Below are positions 45,021 through 55,712 of a stretch of DNA of 64,000 bases, piece after piece. Both the position numbers and the translations under genes were made by a program. The stretch's first letter is position 1. Each line of letters starts with the position of its first letter. Source of the DNA: Crotalaria pallida (Eukaryota > Streptophyta > Magnoliopsida > Fabales > Fabaceae); assembly GCA_037953625.1 (NCBI GenBank), contig CM075649.1:119781290-119845289 (forward strand), written 5' to 3'. Below the pieces are notes generated by a model. The model was not told the origin of the DNA and made no database searches. It saw only the letters and a program-made list of their open reading frames with translations.

Positions 45021-45769
45021 AGCCTAAGTCAGTTACTGAGGTTCGAAGTTTCTTAGGACTGACTGGCTTTTACCAGAGATTTATTGAAGGATTCTCCAAG
45101 ATCGCACTACCTCTAACCAAGTTGACTCGAAAGGATCAACCATTCCTATGGGATGAGAAGTGCGAGAAAAGCTTTCAGTTGCTGAAGGAAAGATTAACGT
45201 ACTCACCTATGTTAATCTTACCTGATCCTCACAAGGAGTATGAAGTGTATTGTGATGCATCAAAGCAAGGGCTCGGCAGTGTATTGATGCAAGAAGGAAA
45301 GGTTGTGGCGTATGCGTCCCGTCAATTGAAGATTCATGAGGTGAATTATCCCACCCATGATCTGGAGTTTGCTGCAATAGTTTTTGCTTTAAAGATTTGG
45401 AAGCATCATCTCTATGGCACTACGTTTAGAATGTTTAGTGACCATAAGAGTTTAAAGTCCTTGTTTGATCAAAAGGAGTTAAATATGAGACAGCGGCAGT
45501 GGATGGAGTTTTTAAAAGATTATGAGTTTGAGCTTCATTACCACCCCGGTAAGGCCAATGTTGTGGCAGATGCTCTGAGTCGGAAAGCGATTCATGTAAG
45601 CTCAATGATGATTAAAGAAGCAGCTTTGATTGAAGAATTTCGGGATCTGAGTATGGTGATGCAAGTGGAACCAACCAGTATTAAGATGGGTATGTTGAAA
45701 ATTTCCAATGAATTTCTGACCCGAATTCATGAATTTCAACGAGAGGACGAAGAGCTAAAGGAGAAGTGA
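45021..45769 (+). pseudogene. pol: P RT end and RNase H
   Basis: P pol after [18 protein letters not shown], then RNase H with [30 protein letters not shown] and [13 protein letters not shown]. It is open to a stop at 45767-45769 in the linker before integrase. It matches M pol domain by domain. Confidence 0.92.
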
Positions 45770-46445
45770 GAATTGATGAATGAGGGAAATGAGCCTAACT
45801 TCTCAGAAGGATCGGATGGAATTATTCGTTTCAAAACAAGAATTTGCATACCAAGGAATTCAGAAGTTAGGAGGTTAATCCTGGATGAAGCACACAAAAG
45901 TTAGATGAGTATTCATCCTGGATCAACTAAGATGTATCGGGATTTGAAGAATATGTTTTGGTGGTCGGGTTTAAAGAAGGATGTGGCAGATTATGTGGCG
46001 TCCTGTTTAATCTGCCAGAAGGTTAAAATGGAGCACCAGAAACCTGGAGGCAGGTTGCAACCCTTGGATATCCCTCAGTGGAAATGGGATAGTATTTCTA
46101 TGGACTTTGTAATAGGACTTCCAAGGACAGTTGCAAACCATGATGCAATCTGGGTAATTGTGGATCGTTTGACCAAGTCGACGCATTTCATCCAGGTGAA
46201 TATGCATTATTCTTTGGAAAAGCTCACCCAACTTTACATCAAGGAAGTAGTACGACTACATGGGATACCTTCCAGTATTATTTCTGACCGTGATCCGAGA
46301 TTCATGTCAAGGTTTTGGCATAGTCTACATCAGGCCCTGGGGACAAGAATAAAGATGAGTTCAGCCTATCATCCTCAGACCAATGGGCAGACAGAAAGGA
46401 CCATTCAATCTTTGGAAGATATTCTGCGAGCTTGTGCATTGGAGG
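45770..46445 (+). pseudogene. pol: P integrase, truncated
   Basis: The integrase zinc finger (HPGSTKMY, then CLICQ) and core ([32 protein letters not shown]) follow a stop at 45902-45904. The coding similarity to M ends at RACALE, near 46445, where sequence switches directly into the 3' LTR. The integrase end and any chromodomain are deleted. Confidence 0.92.
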
Positions 46446-46682
46446 ATACTATATATATCAATCATGTTTTTGGTGTTCATCAAATCAAGGGTACTATTTT
46501 AAGTGTTTCCGCTTACTCTGATATTAAGATGTATAATTTCAATATTTCAAAAAGAGTTGTATCTTATGAGTTTGAGATATCAACATTTTATTTATAATAT
46601 ACGTTTTGTATACTACAAGTCCATATATTTATATAAAACAACCATTTACTCAAATTATAATATTAAACGAGAGAGCGTGACA
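46446..46682 (+). repeat. P 3' LTR remnant (237 bp)
   Basis: It matches the end of the P 5' LTR from about 28575 to 28802 (TATCAATCATGTTTTTGG onward), ending GCGTGACA with TSD GAAAA. The first about 3 kb of this LTR is missing. The breakpoint lies in a TA-rich run that is also present in the 5' LTR. Confidence 0.92.
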
Positions 46683-46687
46683 GAAAA

Positions 46688-47667
46688 AGGGATTGAACAC
46701 GAATTTGGATGAACTCCTCTTCATTGCAACAACTCTGTTTTTAGTTTAACATAGGGTATTGGTCAAACTTTTTCCATCGATTAGAGCAAGATAAAATCGT
46801 GAGTAAGGATTGGAATAGAAACTAGGATATGAGAGCTTGAAGATGCAACAAGTTTCAAGCTCAGAGAGGACCCATACTCACCACACGAATTCAATGTTCA
46901 GAGCTAAACGATTCCGATTTCCTGCACTTTCAGTATCAACAGGGCCACTTTGCAGCTCAATAACTTGAGTTATGGTTGATGGTTTTGAGTGGTTTTCAGT
47001 GTTTTCAGTTTCTATATCAAGATTGGATATAGAACTCGAGTTGTGTATGGTTTTTGAGGATTGTTGTTGCTCAGAACAGGGAAAACAAAAAGGAGAAAGT
47101 TAGCTTCAAAAAACAGAGGGTAAACTCAGTTTTGGGGAAATTTGGTGCAAGAATTGAACTCAAGACCATATTTAAGCCTCAAGGTTACTTAAGGATGAAG
47201 AAAGAATGTCCGAGGAAGGTTTAAACGTATTGGGTGCTTGAAATTCGATCAAAACCACCTTATATCAATTTCAGACTGCAGCTGCTATCCGGTTACCCGA
47301 TTTACTAACCGGTTAGTTCACTGTAAGTTTGAAAATTTATATTTTATTCACTTTCCCTCCAAAATGATTTTAATTCTATTTCTATTTATTTAAAATGAAT
47401 GAAAATACCAAAAATTCAGAAAATTTATATTTGAAAATTTATTTTCATATTTTCCAATTTATTTTATAAAATTCCATAATAAGGGGTAAAATGGTACCAT
47501 TTTACCCTTTCCTTTAATAATAACAATAATAAAATAGTAATAATAATAATAATAATAAAACCAAATACTACAAAACTTATATAACACAAACAAACTTGCT
47601 TATTCAATAATATTCACATAATATATACATATATATATATTCGGGAATAATTCCAGTGGGTGTTACA
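46688..47667 (-). repeat. LTR-X, right fragment
   Basis: Continuation of 2847-3192. Its sense 5' end is GTGGGTGTTACA at 47667 (sense TGTAACACCCAC). It holds a pair of AACCGGTT-type palindromes with CCGG starting at 47289 and 47309, exactly 20 bp apart, and a TATA-like box downstream in sense near 47170. A TAA-repeat lies at about 47515-47560. No gene is present. Confidence 0.65.
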
Positions 47668-49241
47668 GTTAATACCAAGGACTAATATGACTCACATTTT
47701 CCTATCTCAAGGACCAATCTGACATATTACTAGTTTTAAAATCCTTGAATCTTAAAATTCATCATCCACACACAATTTAATTAGAATTTCTTATGAAATC
47801 ATGTCGAAAGCAAAAAATTTACACTTTATGTATAAAGTCATACAAAAAAGTTTTTTTTCAAAACCTTTTACAATTCCGTATAAAATCATATGATTTTTTT
47901 TTCATATTGATTCATGCAGAAGTTTGGGTGTATGAAAATTAAATTTCGAATATTAAAATTGATGCGCAAATATTTTGACTTAAATTTCAAACTTATCTTT
48001 CTTTAATAAAAATATTAAAGATTTGTATACCTCTTTAAATTAATTTCGGGATTTATAATTTTTTTTAAAAAAATTTAACTCAAAAAGCCTTTTGTACAAC
48101 TTCTGAAAATTTATTTTGGTACATGCTACAACTTTTTTTTGTTTGGAAAGGTTAAGGTATTTCAATCACTACAAAGATGATGATACATCAGCTTCCAACA
48201 AAAAATAAATAAAATTAGGATCCTCCTCAAGCCAAACCATATCTTCACTACTAAAAGCATACTTAGCATTGGATTTCCTAATCCGTAAATGCATCAAGTT
48301 TTGATGATGACAAATATCAAATAATTTGTTGGACATATTTGTTATGTGCTTAATTGATAGTAAGTCTTTGTAGAGCTATGCGACAGTCAAAAGAATGAAG
48401 AATGAGAAGATGGCTCAAGCTATTGGAAGATTAAGAAGAACATCAGAGGTTTAGAGTTCATCAAGAAGTCTGAGGATTATGTCTTCAATGGAATCAAGTG
48501 CCAAGCACTTGCATGAATTCGTCTTTAGGACAATAAATGTAAGGCACTAAGGGTGTAAGCAGTTCCGGATCGTACCGTTAGACCGCTGGGATTGAACCGG
48601 ACCAAACGAAAAAATGCAGTTTGATTTGGTCTCATGGTTTGATCCTGTCTCAAAATTTCCAGACCGTTACCTTATGGTACGATTCATGGTCTTACAATTT
48701 TTTAGACCATGCGGAATAGACTGGACCCATTACTCCAATTTTTCATTTTCTTAATTTTACTTAATTGTTGATTGACTTCACTCTACACCATTTCACTGTA
48801 AAAAAAAAAACCACCTATCACCTATCCTAATCCATTATCCATCTCAGTTCTCATCCCTACCCTCATTGCTCTCATTTTAGTAACCTAACCGCCTCAGCAC
48901 CTCTCGCCGTCTGCCAGGCCTTTCCAAAACAGCACCACTTCCTCGTCACCCTCTCTCACTCTCTCGCCCCTTGCCACTCGTTCCTCCCCACCTCTAGCGC
49001 TCTCTCGCCCTCTCTCTGTTGTTATTTAGTGAATGTAAGTTGATTAGTTGATTTTTCCCTTGATTAGTTGATTTTTCCAATGATTTTTTATTAGGTTTTT
49101 CCCTTGATTTATTTTATTGTAAAAAAATGTTATTGTTTAGTCTTTTTCCATTGTTACAAAGAAATTTTATATTTTTATTTACTGTAAAATTCATTTACAA
49201 AGCAATTTTATAAAAAATAAACATAAAATAACGTATGAGAT
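47668..49241. other. AT-rich non-coding stretch
   Basis: No ORF above background and no recognised RNA. A piece near 48296-48540 vaguely recalls a Sirevirus LTR start (TTTTGATGATGACAAA), and 48550-48720 recalls the GGTGTAAGC...CGGTTC wording of hAT-type miniature elements. Neither has verifiable ends. Confidence 0.5.
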
Positions 49242-50771
49242 TGTTGGGCTACCGGCAAGTATACCGGGTCAGCAAGTAATATAATAAAAGTAAATTATCG
49301 TTTCACTTGGGGATTGTAAATTTTTATCAATTAATCTTCACCTAAGTCGTAGTTATTAAGGGAAATCTATGAGTTTATAGTGATTTCAAATTGTTTTGAA
49401 TTAAAATAAAATAAAACAGAATTTAAATAGAAAACGGGTTTGTGAGCAATTGGAAAAACGGTTAGGAACTTGGTTTCATTGCAGGACTTTATTTACTAAC
49501 TATGAATCTCTGTTTTTCATAAATCAAGAAGAATTCCAAAAATTGATAATTATTAGATCCCTCTTGTATAATTATCGTTTATTATTCGACTTGATAATTC
49601 CTAATCCCTTAAGAAATTAAACCATCAAATAACCTTTTATTAAGAACAGTGGAATTTATTAATTGTTATATAATTACTCAAAAGTATCTCTACGAGTTGA
49701 ATAATTATATTGTATGATTGCAAGACCTATTCTAATCCCTAATCTTCCAATTGAAGAATTTGAAATCCAAAACATAAATTGATCAGGTTCATGTATAACT
49801 TTAAAAACACAATTAAACACTTGATTTAAAGGAAAAACATTAGTTCATAAATTAAATAAAATCATCCATGCTAATCCACCATATTCTTAACAAAGGGTTT
49901 AGTTACACATGATAAAAGAATAAAGAGAAGAATAAGATGTGGAATTCATGATCATAGACAATAATGAATTACCACAAATAGGTCTTTAATCTTTACTCTG
50001 GATTCCTCCGTTGATGGATCTTCAACCCTCTTCTCTTCTCAAACTCTCAGAAAAAGAATAAACAGAAGAATAAAAGAATAAACAGAAGAATAAGATGTGG
50101 AATTCATGATCATAGACAATAATGAATTACCACAAATAGGTCTTCAATCTTCACTCTGGATTCCTCCGTTGATGGATCTTCAACCCTCTTCTCTTCTCAA
50201 ACTCTCAGATAAATATGTAAACTCCCTCTCTAAAAGCTGCTAACCTAGTTCTAAATCGTAGTTTATATAGAAAAAGTAAATCCTAAAACAAATCTATCAG
50301 AAATCCTTGAAGATCAGACGCACGCGCCTAGGCGCACGCTTCCCACGCCTGCTAGGCGTGGCCATCAGAGCTAGTGGGATTTTCTTGTTCGTGGCACGCG
50401 CGCCTGGGCGCGCCTACCCCTGCGCCTGGGCATAGATCAGTCTGTGAAGAGCTCCCAAAATTAGCACTTTGCACCTCATTCTTGGCAATTAGACCCCACA
50501 CACCGAGACGTGCTTAGCACATGCCTGGGCGTAGACAGCAAATGCAGACTTGGTTTTTCTCCATTTTGAATCCAATCCTTTGCATAAATCATCATATTAA
50601 GCTTCAAAATACCTGGAATCAAACCCAAAACGGATCAAAACGTTCAAGGACTAAATTATCTAAAATTCCTAAAAACATAAAAAAAACCTAACTTTGGTTA
50701 AGAAACAAGTCAAATTCATAGTAAAAGGGAGTTAAATAATGCTCAAAATCATCATATAAAGACCCAAATCA
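49242..50771 (-). repeat. Solo LTR copy B (GC-palindrome family, 1530 bp)
   Basis: Plus-strand ends TGTTGGGCTACC and CCCAAATCA, flanked by TSD GAGAT (49237-49241, 50772-50776). It is homologous to copies A and C along its length. It contains an internal tandem duplication with a period near 158 bp (49926-50050 and 50084-50209). In sense (minus) it has GC palindromes and then a TATA box CTATATAAA at 50262-50270. No coding region is present. Confidence 0.9.
50321..50430. repeat. Paired-palindrome array, GC-rich (copy B)
   Basis: Centres near 50329, 50352, 50405 and 50427. Pair spacing is 22-23 and 22 bp. Stems include GCGCC-TA-GGCGC and CACGCC-TGCTA-GGCGTG, so the arms vary but stay complementary. 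The array lies 55 bp upstream of the TATA box in sense. Confidence 0.85.
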
Positions 50772-50776
50772 GAGAT

Positions 50777-51626
50777 CCTTGCTTACAAACTAACTGTGAG
50801 TGAACAACAAAATCAAGACATCAAGGTGTCTAGTATTAAGGAGAGTGTATGATGAGAAGTAGAAGACATGCTAAGTTGGTATATTTTGTTACATTTTGTG
50901 TGTGTCATTTAAAAAGAAAATTACAGAGAACAACTCACTTGTATAATGATTTATCATTTACTAGCATACAATTACAATAGAGTGTATAAATACAATTAAA
51001 TATGTGTAAGTTGCGTAATAGTATTTGCGATGAATTATGCCAAAGTTGTAGTTTAATTTGGGGCATACGCTTAATTTACTTCTTGTTAAGGGATCAAAAT
51101 CAATATTCTATACCAAAGTGTATTTTATTTGTTTTTTAGGTAGTTAAACTCATGCCAAGTTCAGATTAAATTACTTGTATTTGCAAATTGAGTCTAGTCT
51201 TAGCATATACACCTATATCGCAGAATCAAATAACTAGGCTTCTTGAAGCTAGGATGAAGCATCAAAATTTAAAACTATCCAGTCTACTGCTGCCAGTGAT
51301 TTACACAAGAAAGCAAGGAAGGCGGTAAACAGTTATCCTACTTGTTTTGTGTCCATGATGTTTAACCAATTATTATTTTCTTGGGATAGGGTGGTATTTG
51401 AATTAAATTGATTTTTTTCTTTATAACATTTGAGCTCAAATTTATTTTGGGAAGGGGTGATATATGAGTTAAAATTATTTTCTTTTCTTTTTAACATATG
51501 TGCCTGTAATGAAGCAATTTGGGAAAAATATGCAACTAAGTGTCACCTGGCTTGGGAGTGAAAGAATGAGGTTAAGAAGGCAATACTATGAAGCATTTGG
51601 GATGTGAAGAATTTGGAGGAAAATCT

Positions 51627-51693
<67 letters not shown>

Positions 51694-52081
51694 GGTTCTC
51701 TCTTCTTCCTTAGTCTTCTCCCTCTCCCTCTACCCTAGTACTTGTTTTACTCTTATCTAAGTTCCATTTCTCCATTGTACCTTCTTTACTTGTTATTAGT
51801 ACTAGCACCTCTTCAGTTGTTATATACAAGTACCTGTTCATTTGCTTTATATATACTTGTTTTACTCTTATCTAAGTTTCATTTCTCCATTGTACCTTCT
51901 TTATATTAGTACTAGCATATGTTCATTTGCTATATATATATATATATATGTATATACGTATATATGTATACCTCCCTGGCTTGATAATCAAATACTTTAA
52001 TAGCAAAAATCTTAGATCCACCATTGTATTTCTTGTGAAATTATTCAGCCTCGTTACAATTGGTGCTTTCATTGATCTCAC
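50777..52081. other. AT-rich non-coding stretch with microsatellites and a short direct duplication
   Basis: A TC then TA microsatellite lies at about 51630-51691. A direct duplication of about 65 bp (ACTTGTTTTACTCTTATC to AGTACTAGCA) lies at 51739-51806 and 51855-51918. The last bases before the ORF, ACAATTGGTGCTTTCATTG, resemble the sequence just inside the LTR of some plant retrotransposons, but no LTR pair is visible. Confidence 0.55.
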
Positions 52082-52432
52082 ATGGCTGTAAAAGAACAAT
52101 CACCAAAGCTGCTAATTGATGCCTATTTTGAAACCTTCGGTCAACGAATGCTTGAGAGTCGTAAGAAATCACAAGCTAGGCATGAGCAGTTTCTACGAGA
52201 ATTAGCTCAGCTCAAGGAAAAAATCAGAGCCCGTGAGAAGAACTCAAGTGTTGAGGCTGATCAAATTGTTGTTTGTCCAATCCTCTTTATAGAGATGCTA
52301 CCAACAGAGGAAGTTGGGGATCAACCTGACGCAGAAGCAGAATTGGAGTCATTGAGGCTTGAGTCTTGTATTGTGCAAACTATATACAGACACTACTCAT
52401 GCATAGAAATGTTATTTTTAAAGGAACAATAA
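52082..52432 (+). CDS. Small ORF of 116 aa, unrecognised, possibly a gag fragment
   Basis: The ATG is at 52084 by sequence (CATGGCTG) and the frame runs to a stop at 52430-52432. The N-terminal half is charged and probably helical (RKKSQARHEQFLRELAQLKEKIRA), followed by an acidic segment. No domain is recognised. The position just after a primer-site-like ATTGGTGCTTTCATTG would fit the start of a retrotransposon gag, but no further gag or pol follows. It could equally be a chance ORF. Confidence 0.3.
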   Translation: MAVKEQSPKLLIDAYFETFGQRMLESRKKSQARHEQFLRELAQLKEKIRAREKNSSVEADQIVVCPILFIEMLPTEEVGDQPDAEAELESLRLESCIVQTIYRHYSCIEMLFLKEQ

Positions 52433-52639
52433 AGTACAAGTATAATCGAGTTTTGTAACTTGTATGCACTTATTTTTATGGTTTAAATAGACAATGCAAT
52501 ATGCAGATTTTGTGGTTCTGAAACTATATGCAGGGAAAGTTGAACAAGTTCTTCAAGGATGTATGTGAGAGTGGAGCTATATGCTTTGTTGATGTGTTTC
52601 CAGGATGTTTTGGTGCAATTTTTTTTTTAAAAATTTGTA

Positions 52640-52926
52640 TGCATATTAGCGACGGTTATAACTGTCGCAAAGTTTTTAAAAAAATATACCCATGCATCTT
52701 GCGGCGGTTGTAAACTGAAGCTATTTTTAGTTTAATTTAAATTTTGCAACTTGTGGCGGTTTTAAACCGCCGCAAATTTTTGTGTCAAATTCTACAGCGG
52801 TAAAACTCGATTCCCGACGATCGGTTCTACGTGAGTTACGCAACCGTCGCAAAATACTGTTTGCGGCAGTTAGAACCGTCGCAAAAGACCTTTTAAAACC
52901 GTCGCAAAATGCCCGTTTTTTTAGTG
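52640..52926. mobile_element. CACTA (CMC/EnSpm) transposon end with subterminal repeats
   Basis: The stretch ends TTTTTTTAGTG at 52926, which reversed reads CACTAAAAAAACGGGC, a CACTA-type terminus. Inside it are about eight copies of a GCGACGGTT/AACCGTCGC subterminal motif in both orientations (about 52650 to 52915). The other end is not found, so the extent to the left is open and could include the ORF at 52082. Confidence 0.7.
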
Positions 52927-54035
52927 GAATCAGCCATTGAAAGGTGTTGTGTGAAGAATTTGGTTAAGGAGAATTCACAAGATTTGTTATATTTAGGGAG
53001 AAGCTAAGTATGAAGCTGAGAAATTGGAAATTGGAGGTGAAAATAAAATGAGGGGAAAAGAGACATGATTTAATTTCTAACAAAAATGAAAGAGCATAGA
53101 GAGAAGATACAAAGTGAAGAAGAAAGAACAAAGCTGAGGAAAAAAAAAGAGAGAGAGAATGATCAACACGTGTCCATTTTAATAGTGTTATTAGTCATTA
53201 ATGGAAAGGATTTCTTTTTACGGTAAAAATTTACCAAACTTATTTAAAATAAAACAAATTTAAAAGATTGATTTTTTTACTTAAAAATAACTTCATGCAT
53301 TAACATAATAGTTTTGCCTAAATTTTTTTAAATAACTTTTCAAAACAAACTTCTAGAATTAAGGAAAAAATGGCATTGGAAATAAATTTTCAAAATACAA
53401 TTTTTTACACTATTCCCTATTTCATGAAATTTCAATTCGCAATGTATAGCAATTACTTTTTTTAACAGTGATTTCGAATCAATTCTGAAAAACTCAAATT
53501 TTGGTGTCACTAATTCTCGAAAATTTGAATTCACGTCAATAAAAACTTTCCTTGTTTCACATTTGATGAGTTCCATTTCCACCATGGGACCATGCATGAG
53601 GTGACGTAGAAATGAAGGATTGTGATGCTCACGAAAAAGTTGTATTAAAAGGCTAACCTGAAGCACAGAACTGCATCATAGGGCGCAAAATTTTAGAGAA
53701 GGAAACATAACTCCCAAAGCCAACATCATGCATGTTTTATGCGTGTTGGGAAAATATGGAGAATATACATAAAAAAATAATACATAAAGTAATGTTTGAT
53801 CTGAGGCGTGTCAAAGACACTGTTCTTAAGAATCTATTCGCGCACTGCGATGATTCCCCGAGATTCAGCAAACCCTTATGATTAATATCTGGTAAAAGAA
53901 CTAGCAATATATTAATGTAACCTAAGATTGAGAAAATAAGATTTAAAAACTTAAAAGAAGAAGGAGGATAAATGCTTTAAATATACTCGGTTTTGTGACA
54001 AAAGTCTAAGAAGCCTCTATCTTCTTTGTCGTGGT

Positions 54036-54102
<67 letters not shown>

Positions 54103-54169
54103 CAAAAAGAACTGCAACACACCACGCACCACTTAGACACAATGCACTGTTTCAGAAAGTAGCACAACA
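52927..54169. other. AT-rich non-coding stretch with a TA microsatellite
   Basis: Nothing gene-like. A long TA run occupies about 54039-54100. A purine-rich run with repeated AGAAAGA lies near 53090-53155. Confidence 0.6.
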
Positions 54170-54600
54170 AGAAAAATCTTGATTAGATATGGAATTTTCC
54201 ATTGCTAATCCATAGCTAATTTGCAGCTAAACACTTTAGCTATGGAATAAGATATGAATTTGCTATAAATTGCTCAATTGCCAATACCTCTTAGTTGATT
54301 GGCTATAAAAATTTTTGGTAGTTAATCTATAGCTACTTTTAAAAATTCCATAGCTAAACTATATCTATATCCATAGCTATATTTTACTACTAAAATTCAT
54401 TGATTCCATAGCTAATTAGCTTGAGAACTTTACATAGCTATTTCCATAACTAAATGTTGTAGCTTCTCAAGAGCTAACCCATATCAATTATATGACTAAA
54501 AACCAATTAACCTAAGCTATTCCATAGCTAATATGTAACTCATTACTATTATATATGCTTTGTGGCAATTCTATAGCTATTTAATAGCTTATATATATTT
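54170..54600. mobile_element. Second CACTA-like end (degenerate)
   Basis: It starts near CACAACAAGAAAAATC (54173), one base from the common CACTACAAGAAAAAT terminus. Multiple CCATAGCTAA motifs in both orientations follow through about 54600 (for example near 54205, 54240, 54350, 54370, 54410, 54520), as in CACTA subterminal regions. The motif differs from the 52640 end, so this is another family. No opposite end is seen. Confidence 0.55.
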
Positions 54601-55543
54601 CACTAATCTACATATAACATGTATAATATCATATACATATACATATATATAATAGAAAAAGCAATAATAGAAAGATGAAAGGGAGCAACGAAGTATCACA
54701 TCTGAATTAATATGAACATTGTCTTCAAAACAAGTTCAAGGTTCAATCGAATACAAAACCAAGTATATACTAATTCAATATAAATTCACTATTTCAATCT
54801 AGTACTAGTAAAGCCAATTATCATCATCAGGATGTTCCACAGCTTCTCTTAATTTCAATTACGGTCTTTCCATCATCTTCGGATTCTCGAAACCATTTCC
54901 TGTAACACCAATTGGCCCCCTTCTTGACAGGGGAACATAAGAAGCAGCATACAGATTCAAAGAAGACATTCTTCCAAGCTCTTCTTGGAAATGATTCGGG
55001 TTGACAAAACACTCTTCTTCTTGTTCTTCTTTATCAAATACACAACAACAACAACAACAACAGTAAAGAGAAATTAGTTTAACAAGGTACAAAATTTCAA
55101 TCAACAAATGAAATAGATTTGCTAACTGAATCTTGAAAAATTAAATTAAAATCACAAAGTCACAGCAACACATCAATCACACACTTAGAAACAAGAATGC
55201 AATCATTATTGATCAAAGAGATCGCAAAAATGTAACTCCTTCCTCCCTTAGCATGCCTAAGGCAACCTAAAAAAGCCAGAATTCATATGTCTTCAAAACG
55301 CGGATTTTGGTTAGATACTAAAACAGTTCAATCATACCTCTGACATGGTTCGACAACCAGGTTCAACAGCTAACCGTAAGCTCAGGACATCTAATGGGTA
55401 AGTTATCTACATAGATTTAAAGAGAAAAAATTAGACACACACATGAACAATAATAAAAGGTGAGCAAGATATAAAGGATACAAAATAGTTTACAGAAAAG
55501 GAATTGCTCATAGATAATTAATAATATCACTGAATTAGTTGCA
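54601..55543. other. Non-coding stretch
   Basis: Two short overlapping minus-strand frames (54827-55107) are not supported by any motif. A CAA run lies at about 55043-55062. Otherwise I see nothing. Confidence 0.5.
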
Positions 55544-55712
55544 ATCGAAAACCAAATCATCTCACAATGAGGAAATAGGACAAATGAATCGAAAACCTAA
55601 TAATCTCAGAATGAGGAAAGAGAACAAATGAATCGAAAACCTAATAATCTCACACTGAGGAAAGAGAACAAATGAATTGAAAACCTAATAATCTCACATT
55701 GAGGAAAGAGAA
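55544..55712. repeat. 44-bp tandem repeat, four units
   Basis: The units start at 55544, 55587, 55631 and 55675, each AATCGAAAACC then ATCTCAC and GAGGAAA-type wording, 43-44 bp. The last is partial. Units differ at one to four bases. Confidence 0.9.

Larger units (their letters stand above)
3193..46682 (+). mobile_element. Element P: Ty3/gypsy (Tekay-like) retrotransposon, degenerate, with nested insertions
   Basis: The element starts TGTAACACC at 3193 and ends GCGTGACA at 46682, flanked by the 5-bp duplication GAAAA (3188-3192, 46683-46687). Removing M (4103-26463), S2 (30297-41933) and LTR-H (42564-45020) leaves about 7.0 kb: a 3.25-kb 5' LTR, a primer site, degenerate gag-pol and a 237-bp remnant of the 3' LTR. 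An internal deletion removed the end of integrase, any chromodomain and most of the 3' LTR. Gag has lost an internal block. The genes carry frameshifts and stops, so the element cannot act by itself. It is the host layer for three younger insertions. Confidence 0.9.

Noticed and set aside
48541..48720. hAT-like miniature element start (GGGTGTAAGCAGTTCCGG)
   Set aside because: Wording is suggestive, but no 8-bp duplication or matching opposite terminus could be found.
51970..52081. LTR 3' end plus primer site before the 52082 ORF
   Set aside because: ATTGGTGCTTTCATTG looks familiar, but there is no second LTR, no pol and no match to an obvious tRNA end, so it is only mentioned in the ORF entry.
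54827..55107. Two overlapping minus-strand ORFs of 61 and 82 aa
   Set aside because: Different frames of the same DNA, partly a CAA run, with no recognisable motif or splice context.
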